A DNA stretch of 64,000 nt from Glycomyces amatae (GCF_020991375.1 NZ_JAJLQZ010000007.1:62001-126000); one strand, 5' to 3'; shown: positions 1 through 9,570, counted from the first letter of the stretch. The notes: a model not told the origin generated them from the sequence alone. Numbers and translations: made by a program.

Positions 1-1
1 G

Positions 2-769
2 ACCACCGCCCGCGCCAAGTCGGAGCTCCCGCGCTTCCTTGGCGAGGACGACACGGCGGTCCTCAACGCCGACGACCCCCGCGTCGCCCGCATGGCCGGC
101 GCCACGCGCGCGCGGACCCTCACCTTCGGCGTCGACAACCCCGCCGACGTCACCGCCGCCGACCTCGACCCCGGCGACGGCCGCCACCGCTTCACCCTGC
201 GCGCGCCCGGCGGCGCCGCACCGGTGCGGCTGCGCCTGTGGGGCCTGCACCACGTCTACAACGCACTCGCCGCCGCGGCGGTCGCGCGCCACCTCGGCGC
301 GCCCGTCGAGGCGATCGCCGAGTGGCTCTCCGAGGCCGGACGCAAGTCCGAGCGCCGCATGGACGTCTTCACCCGCCCCGACGGCACCGTCGTCATCGAC
401 GACTCCTACAACGCCAACCCCGCCTCGATGGCCTCGGCCGTCCGCACCCTCGGACAGCTGCCCACCGAAGGGCGGCGCCTCGCCGTCCTCGGGCTCATGG
501 CCGACCTCGAGGAGCAGAGCGAGGACTGCCACCGCCGCCTCGGCGAGCAGGCCCGCGACGCCGGGGTCGACGAGATCATCGCCATAGGCGAAGGCACCGA
601 ACCCATCATCGACGGTGCCGACGGCGTCACCGCCACCCACGTACCCGATCAACCCGCGGCCATCGCGCTGCTGCGGAACCGGCTGCGCCCCGGCGACGCC
701 GTCCTGGTGAAGGGCTCCCGCTACCGGACCTGGGACGTCGCCGACCACCTGCGCGCCAAGGAGTCTTGA
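2..769 (+). CDS. murF: MurF, UDP-MurNAc-tripeptide--D-Ala-D-Ala ligase (3' part only)
   Basis: MurF adds D-alanyl-D-alanine to the UDP-MurNAc-tripeptide in the cytoplasm, the last soluble step of the peptidoglycan precursor. Only about 255 C-terminal residues are present; the frame is open from base 2, and the start and ATP loop lie upstream of the window. The visible part covers the end of the central domain (GLHHVYNALAAAAV) and the C-terminal Rossmann-like domain with the Mur-ligase signature DDSYNANPASM. The stop TGA at 767-769 is followed one base later by the ATG of a tnpB gene rather than by mraY, the usual neighbour. AAGGAG at 758-763 lies inside the murF end and serves the next gene. 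Confidence 0.95.
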   Translation, partial: TTARAKSELPRFLGEDDTAVLNADDPRVARMAGATRARTLTFGVDNPADVTAADLDPGDGRHRFTLRAPGGAAPVRLRLWGLHHVYNALAAAAVARHLGAPVEAIAEWLSEAGRKSERRMDVFTRPDGTVVIDDSYNANPASMASAVRTLGQLPTEGRRLAVLGLMADLEEQSEDCHRRLGEQARDAGVDEIIAIGEGTEPIIDGADGVTATHVPDQPAAIALLRNRLRPGDAVLVKGSRYRTWDVADHLRAKES

Positions 770-770
770 A

Positions 771-2222
771 ATGGACACCAAGGTTACGCGCATCGCGTTC
801 TCGCGAGGGCTCAACGCAAGCAAGTACGATCAACTTGCCGAGCAGGCACGGAGACTGGGCGTCGTTCGCTCCAAAGTCTGGCGCGAACACGGGTCCGTTG
901 CGGGAGTGGGCGTCCGTGACCGGACTATCCGTGATTCCTGGATGCGGGACGGCACCGGCGATGACTTTGGTGTGCTGGCCAACGCTTGGAAGGAGACCGT
1001 GCGCGATGCGGTCGCGGACATCACCGCTCGTAGGGCTTCGGCCAAGATCCGAGTTCGCAGTGCAATTCGTCGCCACACCACGGATGAGATGGAGCGCAAG
1101 CGCCTGTACACGGCGCTGAAGTCCGATCGGTGGACCGCCGATCCATATCTGTCCAGGATGATGCGCAGGCACGCGAGGCGCGGACGGAACCGCACATGCA
1201 ACCAGATCATCGTGCGCTCCGACCAGTACAAGACCTTCACCCTCACTGAGGGAGGCGATTGTTGGCTCGCCGTACCGGGTCTGGAGCGCCGTCAGCTCGT
1301 GAAGATCCCCCTGGACACCCGTACGGCGCCCTCGGGGACCCTGCGGCTCATCCTGCGCGGCGGCCGCATCGAGGTCCACTACACCATTGACGCGACCGGA
1401 ATGAAATCCTCCCAGCGCCCCAGCGGTGATCGAACTCTCGGAGTGGACAAGGGCTATACCGAGGTTCTCATTGACTCGGACGGTGAGCAGCACGGCACGG
1501 GACTGGGCGAACTGCTCACCGCCGAGTCCGATCGTTTGAAGACCAAGAACGCGCGGCGTGCAAAGCTGCGTTCCCTCGCCGAGAGCGCTGAGAAGCGTGG
1601 TGACCAGGAGAAAGCCGAGCGCATCCGAGTGGCCGACCTCGGCACCGTCAAGCGAGACCGGCACCGCCGTGTATTCAAGGCGAAGGTCCGTACCATCACG
1701 TTCGCTGCAATCCACCGTGTAATGGACAAGGCGGGCGTGATCGTTGCTGAGGACCTCGCGAAGACCTTCGTCGGCCGCAAGAGGCTGGGGAAGAACACCA
1801 ACCGTCGCTTGGCGGCGTGGACCAAAGGGGTCACCGCCGAAGCGCTGAAATCTGTGTCGGACCGCAGAGGTTCTGCGGTGCGGCTGGTAAACGCCGCCTA
1901 CACGTCACAAGTCATCCCCGGATCGGACGCCTTCGGCGTCCGCGAAGGGGACCGGCTTCACTGCACCGAGTGCAGGGCCGTGTGGCAGGCCGACCACGCC
2001 GCAGCGGTCAACGTCCTGCAAAGATTGAGCGATCCCGACATCGCCCTGTACACCCCGCACACACGGGTCAAACAGGTATTGCAGGAACGAATCGACCGCC
2101 GACGGTCCAGACTGCCGGACCAGGACTCCAGCACCGGCAAATGCCTTTGCGGAGAGCGAAACATCCCACCCTTGCTCGTTCCTGGAACGAAAAGAAGAAG
2201 GAAGCAGGAAACCGACCAGTGA
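771..2222 (+). CDS. tnpB: TnpB-family RNA-guided nuclease inside the dcw operon
   Basis: This 483-residue protein belongs to the TnpB family (IS200/IS605 and IS1341-type elements), RuvC-fold nucleases guided by an omega RNA. All three RuvC acidic residues are visible: Asp226 in GVDKG, Glu327 in VIVAEDL and Asp408 in [12 protein letters not shown]. The zinc ribbon is degenerate: only HCTEC (397-401) remains, and the first Cys pair expected after YTSQ is absent. About 75 residues follow Asp408, longer than usual, and may be element-end DNA read as protein. The ATG lies one base after the murF stop, seven bases after AAGGAG, and the end overlaps the mraY GTG by four bases. The base composition is visibly less GC-rich than the flanking mur genes, which suggests recent transfer. 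Confidence 0.88.
   Translation: MDTKVTRIAFSRGLNASKYDQLAEQARRLGVVRSKVWREHGSVAGVGVRDRTIRDSWMRDGTGDDFGVLANAWKETVRDAVADITARRASAKIRVRSAIRRHTTDEMERKRLYTALKSDRWTADPYLSRMMRRHARRGRNRTCNQIIVRSDQYKTFTLTEGGDCWLAVPGLERRQLVKIPLDTRTAPSGTLRLILRGGRIEVHYTIDATGMKSSQRPSGDRTLGVDKGYTEVLIDSDGEQHGTGLGELLTAESDRLKTKNARRAKLRSLAESAEKRGDQEKAERIRVADLGTVKRDRHRRVFKAKVRTITFAAIHRVMDKAGVIVAEDLAKTFVGRKRLGKNTNRRLAAWTKGVTAEALKSVSDRRGSAVRLVNAAYTSQVIPGSDAFGVREGDRLHCTECRAVWQADHAAAVNVLQRLSDPDIALYTPHTRVKQVLQERIDRRRSRLPDQDSSTGKCLCGERNIPPLLVPGTKRRRKQETDQ
771..2222 (+). mobile_element. IS1341-type element (tnpB only, no tnpA)
   Basis: The murF-mraY junction normally has no gene between, so the tnpB reading frame is effectively the insertion. 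No Y1 transposase (TnpA) is present, which is typical of IS1341-type elements. The left junction reads TCTTGAAATGG, and a TTGA-type motif is a known target/TAM class for some IS605 relatives. Exact ends cannot be set from one sequence; the outer limits are the murF stop and the mraY start. An empty-site comparison would define them. Confidence 0.5.
2084..2190 (+). repeat. GGAACGA direct repeat with TCGTTCC inverted copy near the tnpB 3' end
   Basis: GGAACGA occurs at 2084-2090 and again at 2184-2190, exactly 100 bases apart. TCGTTCC at 2176-2182 is the inverse complement of both and sits one base before the second copy. The RNA could therefore fold in two alternative ways. TnpB guide RNAs normally come from the 3' end of tnpB and the element right end, so this is where one would be expected. 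The repeat is seen in the sequence; the guide RNA role is inferred. Confidence 0.4.
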
Positions 2223-3349
2223 GAGCTGTCATCGTCGCCGCGTTCGTGGCGTTCGCGCTCACCATGGCACTGACGCCGCTCGCGGCCAAGGCCTTCCGCC
2301 GCCTGAAGGCGGGCCAGCCCATCCGCACCGACGGCCCCCAGACCCACCTCGCCAAGGCCGGCACCCCCACCATGGGCGGCGTCGTCTTCATCGTGACGAC
2401 CGTGCTCGCCTACGTCTGCGGCCACCTGGTCCTCATGGCGCTCCCCGAGCGCGTCGACGGCGTGACCCTCACCCGCCCCACCGGCTTCACCGCCACCGGC
2501 ATCGTCCTCATCGGCCTGTTCGTCGCCTGCGGCTTCGTCGGCTTCATCGACGACTGGCTCAAGATCCGCCGCAAGCACTCCGGGGGCATCTCCGGCAGGG
2601 CCAAGGTCCTCGGCCTCACCATCGCGGCCACGGTCTTCGGCCTCGTCGCGGTCTACTACACCGGCTCGATCGACACCAACGAGATCGCCGAGACCGTCGC
2701 GACGCCCTTCGTCTCCTTCACCCGCGACGTGGAGTGGCTCAACGTCACCAAGATCGGGATGGTCGTCCTCATCGTCCTCCTGGTCAACGCCACCGCCAAC
2801 GGCGTCAACCTGACCGACGGCCTCGACGGCCTCGCCACCGGCGCGTCCATGATGGCCTTCATGGCGTACATGATCATCGGCTTCTGGGAGTACCGCCACT
2901 GGTGCGGCGGCCCCGGCGAGCCGACCGCCGACCTCTGCTACGACGTCCGCGACCCGCTCGAGATCGCGCTCATCGCCGGTGCCGCCGCCGGGGCCATGTT
3001 CGGCTTCCTGTGGTGGAACACCTCGCCCGCGCAGATCTTCATGGGCGACTCCGGCTCGCTGAGCCTGGGCGCGCTCATCGCCGGGCTGGCGTTCGCCTCC
3101 AAGACGATCCTGCTGCTGCCGATCATCGGCGCCCTGTTCGTCATCTGCACCGCCAGCGTCATGATCCAGGTGACCTCGTTCAAGCTCACCGGCAGACGGG
3201 TCTTCCGCATGTCGCCCATCCAGCACCACTTCGAGCTCGCCGGATGGTCCGAGGTGACCATCGTGGTCCGCTTCTGGATCATCTCGGGCATCGGCGTCGC
3301 CATCGCCCTCGGATTCTTCTTCGCCGACTTCCTGCGCATGGCCGGGTAG
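2219..3349 (+). CDS. mraY: MraY, phospho-MurNAc-pentapeptide translocase
   Basis: MraY transfers phospho-MurNAc-pentapeptide from UDP to undecaprenyl phosphate at the inner face of the membrane and makes lipid I. The 376-residue product is a polytopic membrane protein (about ten helices) with the family motifs [30 protein letters not shown] and PIQHHFEL. The GTG start at 2219 is chosen because [15 protein letters not shown] is a normal MraY N-terminus and because it makes a GTGA overlap with the tnpB stop. The open frame continues upstream inside tnpB, but that part is not MraY-like. Translation is therefore probably coupled to tnpB. Confidence 0.96.
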   Translation: MRAVIVAAFVAFALTMALTPLAAKAFRRLKAGQPIRTDGPQTHLAKAGTPTMGGVVFIVTTVLAYVCGHLVLMALPERVDGVTLTRPTGFTATGIVLIGLFVACGFVGFIDDWLKIRRKHSGGISGRAKVLGLTIAATVFGLVAVYYTGSIDTNEIAETVATPFVSFTRDVEWLNVTKIGMVVLIVLLVNATANGVNLTDGLDGLATGASMMAFMAYMIIGFWEYRHWCGGPGEPTADLCYDVRDPLEIALIAGAAAGAMFGFLWWNTSPAQIFMGDSGSLSLGALIAGLAFASKTILLLPIIGALFVICTASVMIQVTSFKLTGRRVFRMSPIQHHFELAGWSEVTIVVRFWIISGIGVAIALGFFFADFLRMAG

Positions 3350-3356
3350 GGCGCCG

Positions 3357-4745
3357 ATGAGCATGGGAACCACTCCGCCCGCGGCGGTCGCCGACCGCGT
3401 CCTCGTGGCCGGCGCCCGCGTCGCCGGGTCCGCGTGCGCCGAGGCCCTCCTCGATCGGGGGGCCGCGGTCACCGTGTACGACCGCGCCGACTCCGAGCGG
3501 CTCCGCGCCCTCGCCGAGCGCGGCGCGGCCTGCGTCGTCGCCCCCGAGTTCGACCCCGCCCTCCTGGACGGGATCGGGCAGGTGGTCCTGTCGCCCGGGT
3601 TCCCGCCGCACCACCCGATCGCGGCCGCCGCGCGGGCGGCCGGGATCGAGGCGTTCTCCGAGCCCGAGCTCGCCTGGCGCCTGCGGGGACCGGACGCGGC
3701 CCGCTGGCTCGCCGTCACCGGCACCAACGGCAAGACCACGACCACGACCATGCTCGCCGCCATGCTCGAGACCGCGGGCCTGCGCACCGCCGCGCTGGGC
3801 AACATCGGCGTCCCGCTCATCCAGGCCGCCGACGGGCCCTTCGACGTGATCGCCGTCGAGCTCTCCAGCTACCAGCTCCACTGGTCCTCGTCGCTCGCGC
3901 CGACCGCCGGCGCCGTGCTCAACCTCGCCCCCGACCATCTCGACTGGCACGGGAGCTTCGACGCCTACGCCGAGGCCAAGGCCGCCGTGTGGCGCGGCGG
4001 CCGCGCCGTGGTCAACCTCGACGACCCCGCCGTGGTCGCCCTCGCCAAGCGCACCGACGCCGAGACCGTCGGCTTCACCCTGAACCAGCCCGAGCCGGGC
4101 CAGTTCGGCGTGGCCCTCGGCTTCCTCGTCGACTACACCGGCCCCGAGCCGGTCCAGATCTGCTCGGTCGGCGACGTGCGCCCCGCCGGGTGGCACAACG
4201 TCGCCAACGCCCTCGCGGCCGCCGCGCTGGCCCGCGAGGTCGGCGTCTCCCACCGCGACATCGGCGAGGCCGTCCGGAAGTACCTCCCCGAGCCGCACCG
4301 CAACGTCGTGTTCGCCGAGGCGGGCGGCGTCACCTGGGTCGACGACTCCAAGGCCACCAACCCGCACGCCGCCGCCGCCGCGCTCGCCGCCTACGACTCC
4401 ATCGTGTGGGTCGCCGGCGGCCAGCTCAAAGGCGTCGACGTCGACGGGCTCGCGGCGCAGTACGCCCCGAAGATGCGCGCCGCGGTCCTCATCGGCGAGG
4501 ACCGGGCCCTGCTCGCCGACGCGCTGGCGCGACACGCCCCGGACCTCCCCGTGGTCGTCCTCGACGGCGGCGACGATGCGGTCATGACCGACGTCGCCGC
4601 CCGCGCCGCGGGCTTCGCGCAGCCGGGGGACACGGTGCTCCTGTCCCCGGCCGCGGCCTCCTACGACATGTTCGACTCCTACGCCCACCGCGGGGACGCG
4701 TTCGCGGCCGCCGCACGGTCCCTGATCGGGGGCGAGGCCGGGTGA
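3357..4745 (+). CDS. murD: MurD, UDP-MurNAc-L-alanine--D-glutamate ligase
   Basis: MurD adds D-glutamate to UDP-MurNAc-L-Ala using ATP. The 462-residue length is normal. Visible features are an N-terminal nucleotide-sugar domain, the ATP loop GTNGKTTTTT near residues 122-131, the metal/carbamate region with PDHLDWHGSF, and the C-terminal motif DDSKATNPHA. The ATG at 3357 lies seven bases after the mraY stop; a second in-frame ATG two codons later is also possible. The end overlaps the ftsW GTG by four bases. Confidence 0.96.
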   Translation: MSMGTTPPAAVADRVLVAGARVAGSACAEALLDRGAAVTVYDRADSERLRALAERGAACVVAPEFDPALLDGIGQVVLSPGFPPHHPIAAAARAAGIEAFSEPELAWRLRGPDAARWLAVTGTNGKTTTTTMLAAMLETAGLRTAALGNIGVPLIQAADGPFDVIAVELSSYQLHWSSSLAPTAGAVLNLAPDHLDWHGSFDAYAEAKAAVWRGGRAVVNLDDPAVVALAKRTDAETVGFTLNQPEPGQFGVALGFLVDYTGPEPVQICSVGDVRPAGWHNVANALAAAALAREVGVSHRDIGEAVRKYLPEPHRNVVFAEAGGVTWVDDSKATNPHAAAAALAAYDSIVWVAGGQLKGVDVDGLAAQYAPKMRAAVLIGEDRALLADALARHAPDLPVVVLDGGDDAVMTDVAARAAGFAQPGDTVLLSPAAASYDMFDSYAHRGDAFAAAARSLIGGEAG

Positions 4746-6019
4746 GGAGCGGGTTCACGGAGCTGCTGCGCGGTCTGCTCGACCGCCCGCTCGCCTCCTA
4801 CTACCTGCTGCTCTCCTCCGCGGCGCTGCTGCTCACCATCGGGCTCGTCATGGTCTTCTCGGCCACGATGGTCGAGTCCTACGAGGCCACCGGCGACCCC
4901 TACGCCGTGATCCTCCAGCAGGTCGTGTGGGCCGTGGTGGGCCTGGTCGCCTTCTGGGTCGCCCAGCGCCTCCCCTCGCGCACCTACCGGGCCGTCTCGC
5001 GCCCGCTCCTGGTCGTATCGATCCTGCTCGGCCTGTTCCTGGTGGTCATGTCGATCCGCGACTCCCGGGACCAGACCGCCGAGGGCGCCGCCGACCACCT
5101 GTGGATCCACCTGGGGCCGGTGCAGTTCCAGCCCGCCGAGATCGCCAAGTTCGCGCTCCTGCTGTGGGCCGCGGACTCGCTCGTGCGCCTGGGCCCGCGC
5201 ATCGCCTCCTGGCGGGACCTCGCCATCCCGATGTTCCCCATCGCGGGGCTCCTGATGGTCGTCATCGGCTACGCCGACCTGGGCACCATGCTCATCATCG
5301 TGGCCATGTTCATCGGCCTGCTGTGGGCCTCGGGCGTGCCGCTGCGCATCCTCGGCGTCCTGCTCGGCACCGCCCTGGTCGGCTCGGCCCTGCTCATCGC
5401 CTTCGAGGGCTACCGGATGGAGCGCATCCTCTCCTTCTCCCGCCCCGAGGACTACGCCGACACCTGGGGCTACCAGGCCATCCAGGGCTACTACGCGATC
5501 GCCGACGGCGGCTGGTTCGGCGTCGGCCTCGGCGAGAGCCGCCAGAAGTGGGAATGGCTCCCCAACGGCCACAACGACTTCATCTTCGCGCTCATCGCCG
5601 AGGAGCTCGGCGTCGTCGGCTGCCTGGTGATCCTCGCGCTCTTCGGGGTCCTGGTCTACACGGGCTTCCGCATCGCGCGCCGCTCCGACGACCCGTTCCG
5701 CGCCCTGGTGGCCGCGGGCGTCACCATCTGGCTCGCCGGGCAGGCGTTCATCAACATCGGCGGCGTCCTGGGCCTCATCCCCATGACCGGCGTCCCGCTG
5801 CCGTTCATCTCCGACGGCGGCACCGCGCTCGTCGTCGTGCTCGCCGCCGTCGGGATGCTCGCCGGGTTCGCGCGTGCCGAACCCGACGCCGCCCGGGCGC
5901 TGCGGGCCCGCAACCCCTCGCGTCTCGTACGCTTGCTCTGGGCCCCCCTGCCGCCCGCCCCTCGCTCCGAATCCGACTCGGCGACCACCGAGCAGACTCC
6001 TACGACCAGAAAGACATGA
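4742..6019 (+). CDS. ftsW: FtsW, septal SEDS peptidoglycan polymerase
   Basis: FtsW is the SEDS-family glycosyltransferase that works with a class B PBP at the division septum. The 425-residue protein has about ten membrane segments, the conserved AEIAKFALLLWAA segment, the long loop with GVGLGESRQKWEWLPNGHND, and the C-terminal VPLPFISDGGTAL motif. The GTG at 4742 is used because it forms GTGA with the murD stop, and the sequence before it reads only as shadow of murD. The Ser/Thr-rich tail ends within the murG ATG (ATGA overlap). Confidence 0.96.
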   Translation: MRSGFTELLRGLLDRPLASYYLLLSSAALLLTIGLVMVFSATMVESYEATGDPYAVILQQVVWAVVGLVAFWVAQRLPSRTYRAVSRPLLVVSILLGLFLVVMSIRDSRDQTAEGAADHLWIHLGPVQFQPAEIAKFALLLWAADSLVRLGPRIASWRDLAIPMFPIAGLLMVVIGYADLGTMLIIVAMFIGLLWASGVPLRILGVLLGTALVGSALLIAFEGYRMERILSFSRPEDYADTWGYQAIQGYYAIADGGWFGVGLGESRQKWEWLPNGHNDFIFALIAEELGVVGCLVILALFGVLVYTGFRIARRSDDPFRALVAAGVTIWLAGQAFINIGGVLGLIPMTGVPLPFISDGGTALVVVLAAVGMLAGFARAEPDAARALRARNPSRLVRLLWAPLPPAPRSESDSATTEQTPTTRKT

Positions 6020-7134
6020 CGTTGCCTCAGCTTCGATCGGTCGTCCTCGCCGGCGGCGGCACCGGCGGCCACATCTACCCGCTCCTGGCCTACGCCGACT
6101 GCCTGCGCCGGCACGACCCCCATCTCCGCGTCACCTGCCTCGGCACCGAGAAGGGCCTGGAGAACGACCTCATCCCCAAGGCCGGCTACGACCTGCGCAA
6201 CGTCCCGGCGCACCAGCTGCCCCGCAAGGTCAACCTCGACCTGCTGCTGACCGCGCCCCGGATGCTCAAGGCCATGAAGGCCACCCGCGACATCCTCGAC
6301 GAGGTCCAGGCCGACGTCGTGGTCGGCTTCGGCGGCTACGTGGCCGTCCCCGCCTACCTCGCCGCCTGGCGCCGCAAGACCCCCATGGTCATCTTCGAGT
6401 TCAACGACCCGCCCGGCGTCGCCAACAAGATGGCCCTCAAGTTCAGCGACAACCTCGCCCTCGGCTTCCCCCACCTGCCGCAGGCGTCCCCGCTGCTGGC
6501 CGACGGCACGATCACCGGCGTCCCGCTGCGCCCCGAGATCTCCCACCTCGACCGCGGCGCCATGCGCGCCCAGGCCTGCCAGTACTTCGGCCTCGACCCG
6601 CGGCGCCCGGTCCTGTTCGTCTACGGCGGCTCCCAGGGCGCGGCCTCGATCAACAACGCCGTCTCCGGCGCGGCCCAGGCGCTCACGCACCGCGGCGTCC
6701 AGGTCCTCCACATCACCGGCGCCCGCCGCGACGAGCCTATCCACATCCCCGAGGGACTGCCCGTCCCGTACCGGACGCTGCCCTACCTCGACCGCATGGA
6801 CCTCGGCTACGCCGCCGCCGACATGGTCCTCGCCCGCGGCGGCTCCATGACCGTCGCCGAGGTCTCGGCCCTCGGCATCCCCACCGTGTTCGTCCCCATG
6901 CCGTGGGGCAACAAGGAGCAGTACCGCAACGCCGGGCCCGTGGTCGCCGCCGGCGGCGCCATGTTCTGCGACGACGAGAACCTCAGCCCCGGCTGGATCG
7001 AGGCCAACCTCGTCCCGGTCATCACCGACCCCGCCCACGTCGCGCGGATGTCGCAGGCCGCGGCCGCCTTCGGCTCCCGCACCGGCGACGAGGCGCTCCG
7101 CAACTACACGCTGAAGGTGGTCCAGCAGGCATGA
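6016..7134 (+). CDS. murG: MurG, lipid II synthase
   Basis: MurG transfers GlcNAc from UDP-GlcNAc to lipid I on the cytoplasmic membrane face and yields lipid II. The product has 372 residues. It shows the glycine-rich GGGTGGHIYPLLA loop near the N-terminus, ITGVPLRPEI at the domain linker, and the UDP-GlcNAc-binding ARGGSMTVAEVSALGIPT segment in the C-terminal GT-B domain. The ATG overlaps the ftsW stop and the end overlaps the murC start, both as ATGA. Confidence 0.96.
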   Translation: MTLPQLRSVVLAGGGTGGHIYPLLAYADCLRRHDPHLRVTCLGTEKGLENDLIPKAGYDLRNVPAHQLPRKVNLDLLLTAPRMLKAMKATRDILDEVQADVVVGFGGYVAVPAYLAAWRRKTPMVIFEFNDPPGVANKMALKFSDNLALGFPHLPQASPLLADGTITGVPLRPEISHLDRGAMRAQACQYFGLDPRRPVLFVYGGSQGAASINNAVSGAAQALTHRGVQVLHITGARRDEPIHIPEGLPVPYRTLPYLDRMDLGYAAADMVLARGGSMTVAEVSALGIPTVFVPMPWGNKEQYRNAGPVVAAGGAMFCDDENLSPGWIEANLVPVITDPAHVARMSQAAAAFGSRTGDEALRNYTLKVVQQA

Positions 7135-8540
7135 CCGATCCCAACGACCTGAGCAGCCCGATCGACGAGGGCGTCACCGCCGAGGACCTGGGGCGGGTCC
7201 TCTTCATCGGCGTCGGCGGCGTCGGCATGAACGGCCTCACCCGCCTGTACGCCACCCGCGGGCTGCCCGTGTCCGGCTCCGAGCTGAAGGACTGGCCGAG
7301 CCTGCCCGAGCTCGAGCGCCTCGGCGTCGCCCTGCACCGCGAGCACGCCGCCTCGAACCTCGACGGCGTCGACACCGTGGTCCGCTCCACCGCGCACAAC
7401 GACGAGCACCTCGAGGTCGCCGAGGCGCGCCGCCGCGGCGTCCGCGTCTACCACCGCTCCGAGGCGCTCGCCGCCGCGATGACCGGCCGCCGCTCGATCG
7501 TGGTCACCGGGACCCACGGCAAGACCACCACCACCGCGATCATCACGCAGATGCTCGAGCACGCCGGACTCGAGCCGTCCTATGTGAACGGCGGCGAGAA
7601 CATCGGGGCCTTCACCGGCGCCCACGGCGCCGGGGACCTCTTCGTGGCCGAGGCCGACGAGTCCGACCGGTCCTTCCTGCGCTACCGGCCCGAGGTCGGG
7701 ATCGTCACCAACATCGACGTCGACCACCTGAACAACTACGGCGACATGGAGGCCCTCACCGCGGCGTTCGAGCGGTTCTGCCGCAACACCGACAAGGACG
7801 GCCTGCTCGTCCTCTGCGCCGACAACCCCGGCACCGCCGAGCTCGCCCGGACGCTCCGCGCCGAGGGGCGCACCGTCGCCACCTACGGCTACCGCGACGG
7901 CGCCGACGTCCAGCTCGGCGACGTCGAGTCCGACAAGGACGGCGTCGACTACACGGTCCTGCACCAGAACCAGGTCCTGGGCCGCTTCCACCTGCCCATG
8001 CCGGGCAGGCACATCGCCCTCAACTCGGCCGCCGCGATCGCGACGGGCCTCTACCTCGGGCTCGAGCCCGAGGACATCGCCGCCGGGATCGCCGCCTTCG
8101 GGGGCGTCAAGCGCCGGTTCGAGAAGCGCGGCGAGATCGACGGCTACGCGGTCTTCGACGAGTACGCCTACCACCCCACGGCGATGACCGAGGCCGTCAA
8201 GACCCTCAAGGAGGTCGCCGCCCCCGGCCGCCTCGTGGTGGTCTTCCAGCCCTACCGGGCCTACCGCACCATCGCGATGCGCGAGGAGATCGCCGAGGCG
8301 CTCTCGCTCGCCGACAAGGTCGTCGTCATGGAGATCTTCGGCCCCGGCGAGGAGGTCCCCGAAGGCGAAGGGGGGCAGGCCCTCCGGGACGCGATCGCCC
8401 TGCCCGAGGAGGACCGGGTCTTCGTCGCCGAGTGGGACGACGTCCCCGCCGCCGTCAAGGCCCTCGCGGCCGAAGGCGACGTCGTGGTCACCATGGGCGC
8501 CCCGCCCGTCTCCCTCATGCCGGACGACCTCCTGCGCTAG
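7131..8540 (+). CDS. murC: MurC, UDP-MurNAc--L-alanine ligase
   Basis: MurC joins L-alanine to UDP-MurNAc, the first amino-acid step of the precursor. The 469-residue product has the N-terminal dinucleotide-like loop FIGVGGVGMNGLTRL, the ATP loop VVTGTHGKTTTTA, VAEADESDRSFL and the C-terminal DEYAYHPTAM motif. It closes the tightly overlapping murD-ftsW-murG-murC block. A perfect hairpin follows, and the next gene is on the other strand, so the transcript probably ends here. ftsQ and ftsZ are then likely served by their own promoters. Confidence 0.96.
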   Translation: MTDPNDLSSPIDEGVTAEDLGRVLFIGVGGVGMNGLTRLYATRGLPVSGSELKDWPSLPELERLGVALHREHAASNLDGVDTVVRSTAHNDEHLEVAEARRRGVRVYHRSEALAAAMTGRRSIVVTGTHGKTTTTAIITQMLEHAGLEPSYVNGGENIGAFTGAHGAGDLFVAEADESDRSFLRYRPEVGIVTNIDVDHLNNYGDMEALTAAFERFCRNTDKDGLLVLCADNPGTAELARTLRAEGRTVATYGYRDGADVQLGDVESDKDGVDYTVLHQNQVLGRFHLPMPGRHIALNSAAAIATGLYLGLEPEDIAAGIAAFGGVKRRFEKRGEIDGYAVFDEYAYHPTAMTEAVKTLKEVAAPGRLVVVFQPYRAYRTIAMREEIAEALSLADKVVVMEIFGPGEEVPEGEGGQALRDAIALPEEDRVFVAEWDDVPAAVKALAAEGDVVVTMGAPPVSLMPDDLLR

Positions 8541-8547
8541 CGCGCAG

Positions 8548-8573
8548 CGGCCCGCGCCTCCGGGCGCGGGCCG
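8548..8573. terminator. Hairpin terminator between murC and the siderophore-interacting gene
   Basis: CGGCCCGCGC pairs perfectly with GCGCGGGCCG across a six-base loop. It stands between two convergent genes and could serve both. There is no T-run, which is common for GC-rich actinomycete terminators. Confidence 0.7.
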
Positions 8574-8634
8574 CCCGAACGGCGAAGGGCGACCGGATCG
8601 CTCCGATCGCCCCCGCCGCCGTTCGCGGTGCCCG

Positions 8635-9552
8635 CTAGTCCCAGGCCCTCCCGTTGCGCCAGTAGCCCATGAAGGCCCCCGACTCCTTCGGCAGGCCCAG
8701 CTCCTTGCGGATCGTGAAGCGCAGCGTCTTGACCACGCCGGTCTCGGCCGCGATCCACACGTACGCGTCGCTCTGGGCCGCCTCCTGGGGCACCTCCCAG
8801 ATCATCTCGTCGTCGACCTCGTCGAACTGATCGGTCACGGCGAAGTCCATGCCGCGGGCCGCCTCGGTGACCGCCGGGACCAGCAGCTCGCCCCAGGGCG
8901 CGCCCTCCCGCGCCAGCCAGACCACCTCGACGTCCTCGGGGGCGTCGAGCGCCATGGCGTCGGCGGCCTCGGGGACCTCGACGAACGCCTTGCCGCGCGC
9001 GGTGATCGGCAGGTCCTCCAGGATCGCCGCGATCGCCGGGAGCGCGGTCTCGTCGCCCGCGACGAGGATCTCGGCGCCCTCGGGCGCGTGGAAGTCCACG
9101 CCGCCGTGCGGGCCCTCCCAGCGCGCGTCCGGGCCCAGCAGCAGCAGCCGGTCGCCCGCGGCCGCCTCGCGCAGCCACCGCAGCGCCGGGCCGCAGTCGT
9201 CCTCGCCGTGCGCCTCGTGGACCACCATGTCCACATCGACCTCCCGCAGCGCGGGCCGCACGGCCCGCACAGTGTAGGTGCGCACGGGGCACTGCTCCTC
9301 CTCGGGGAGGGCGCGCAGCTCGGAGTACCAGCGCTCGCTCGTGGGCATCTTGTCGAAACCGCAGGCGGGGGCCGGGAAGATCAGCTTGAAGCGCTGGTCG
9401 TACCCGTTGTCGGCGAAGTGCTCGAGCCCCTCGCCCGCGAAGGTCACGCGCACGAAGGAGGGGCTGAGGCGCCGCACCGCCGCGACCTCGACGGGGAACA
9501 GGTCGAACGGCCGCACCGGGGTCTCGGTCAGTGCCTCTGTCTGCGTCGCCAC
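8635..9552 (-). CDS. Siderophore-interacting FAD-dependent ferric reductase (SIP/ViuB family)
   Basis: SIP-family flavoproteins use NAD(P)H to reduce ferric siderophores in the cytoplasm and release iron. The 305-residue product has the N-terminal FAD-binding barrel with the RTYTVRAV flavin motif near residue 92, and a C-terminal NAD(P)H domain with the IWIAAET-like segment VWIAAETGVVKTLR and the GYWRNGRA end typical of the family. The start is GTG at 9550-9552, placed six bases after a perfect AGGAGG. An iron box lies 19 to 37 bases upstream of the start. The gene interrupts the dcw cluster in reverse orientation and has no siderophore genes next to it. Confidence 0.92.
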   Translation of the reverse strand: MATQTEALTETPVRPFDLFPVEVAAVRRLSPSFVRVTFAGEGLEHFADNGYDQRFKLIFPAPACGFDKMPTSERWYSELRALPEEEQCPVRTYTVRAVRPALREVDVDMVVHEAHGEDDCGPALRWLREAAAGDRLLLLGPDARWEGPHGGVDFHAPEGAEILVAGDETALPAIAAILEDLPITARGKAFVEVPEAADAMALDAPEDVEVVWLAREGAPWGELLVPAVTEAARGMDFAVTDQFDEVDDEMIWEVPQEAAQSDAYVWIAAETGVVKTLRFTIRKELGLPKESGAFMGYWRNGRAWD

Positions 9553-9570
9553 GCGGGTCCTCCTAAGGAA

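Noticed and set aside
1958..3820. A 620-codon minus-strand frame opposite tnpB/mraY/murD
   Set aside because: It is low-complexity Asp/Glu/Gly/Arg shadow sequence over well-identified plus-strand genes.
8574..8634. A second terminator hairpin after murC
   Set aside because: Only short, imperfect pairings (GGCGA/TCGCC, CGGA/TCCG) are found, much weaker than the stem at 8548-8573.
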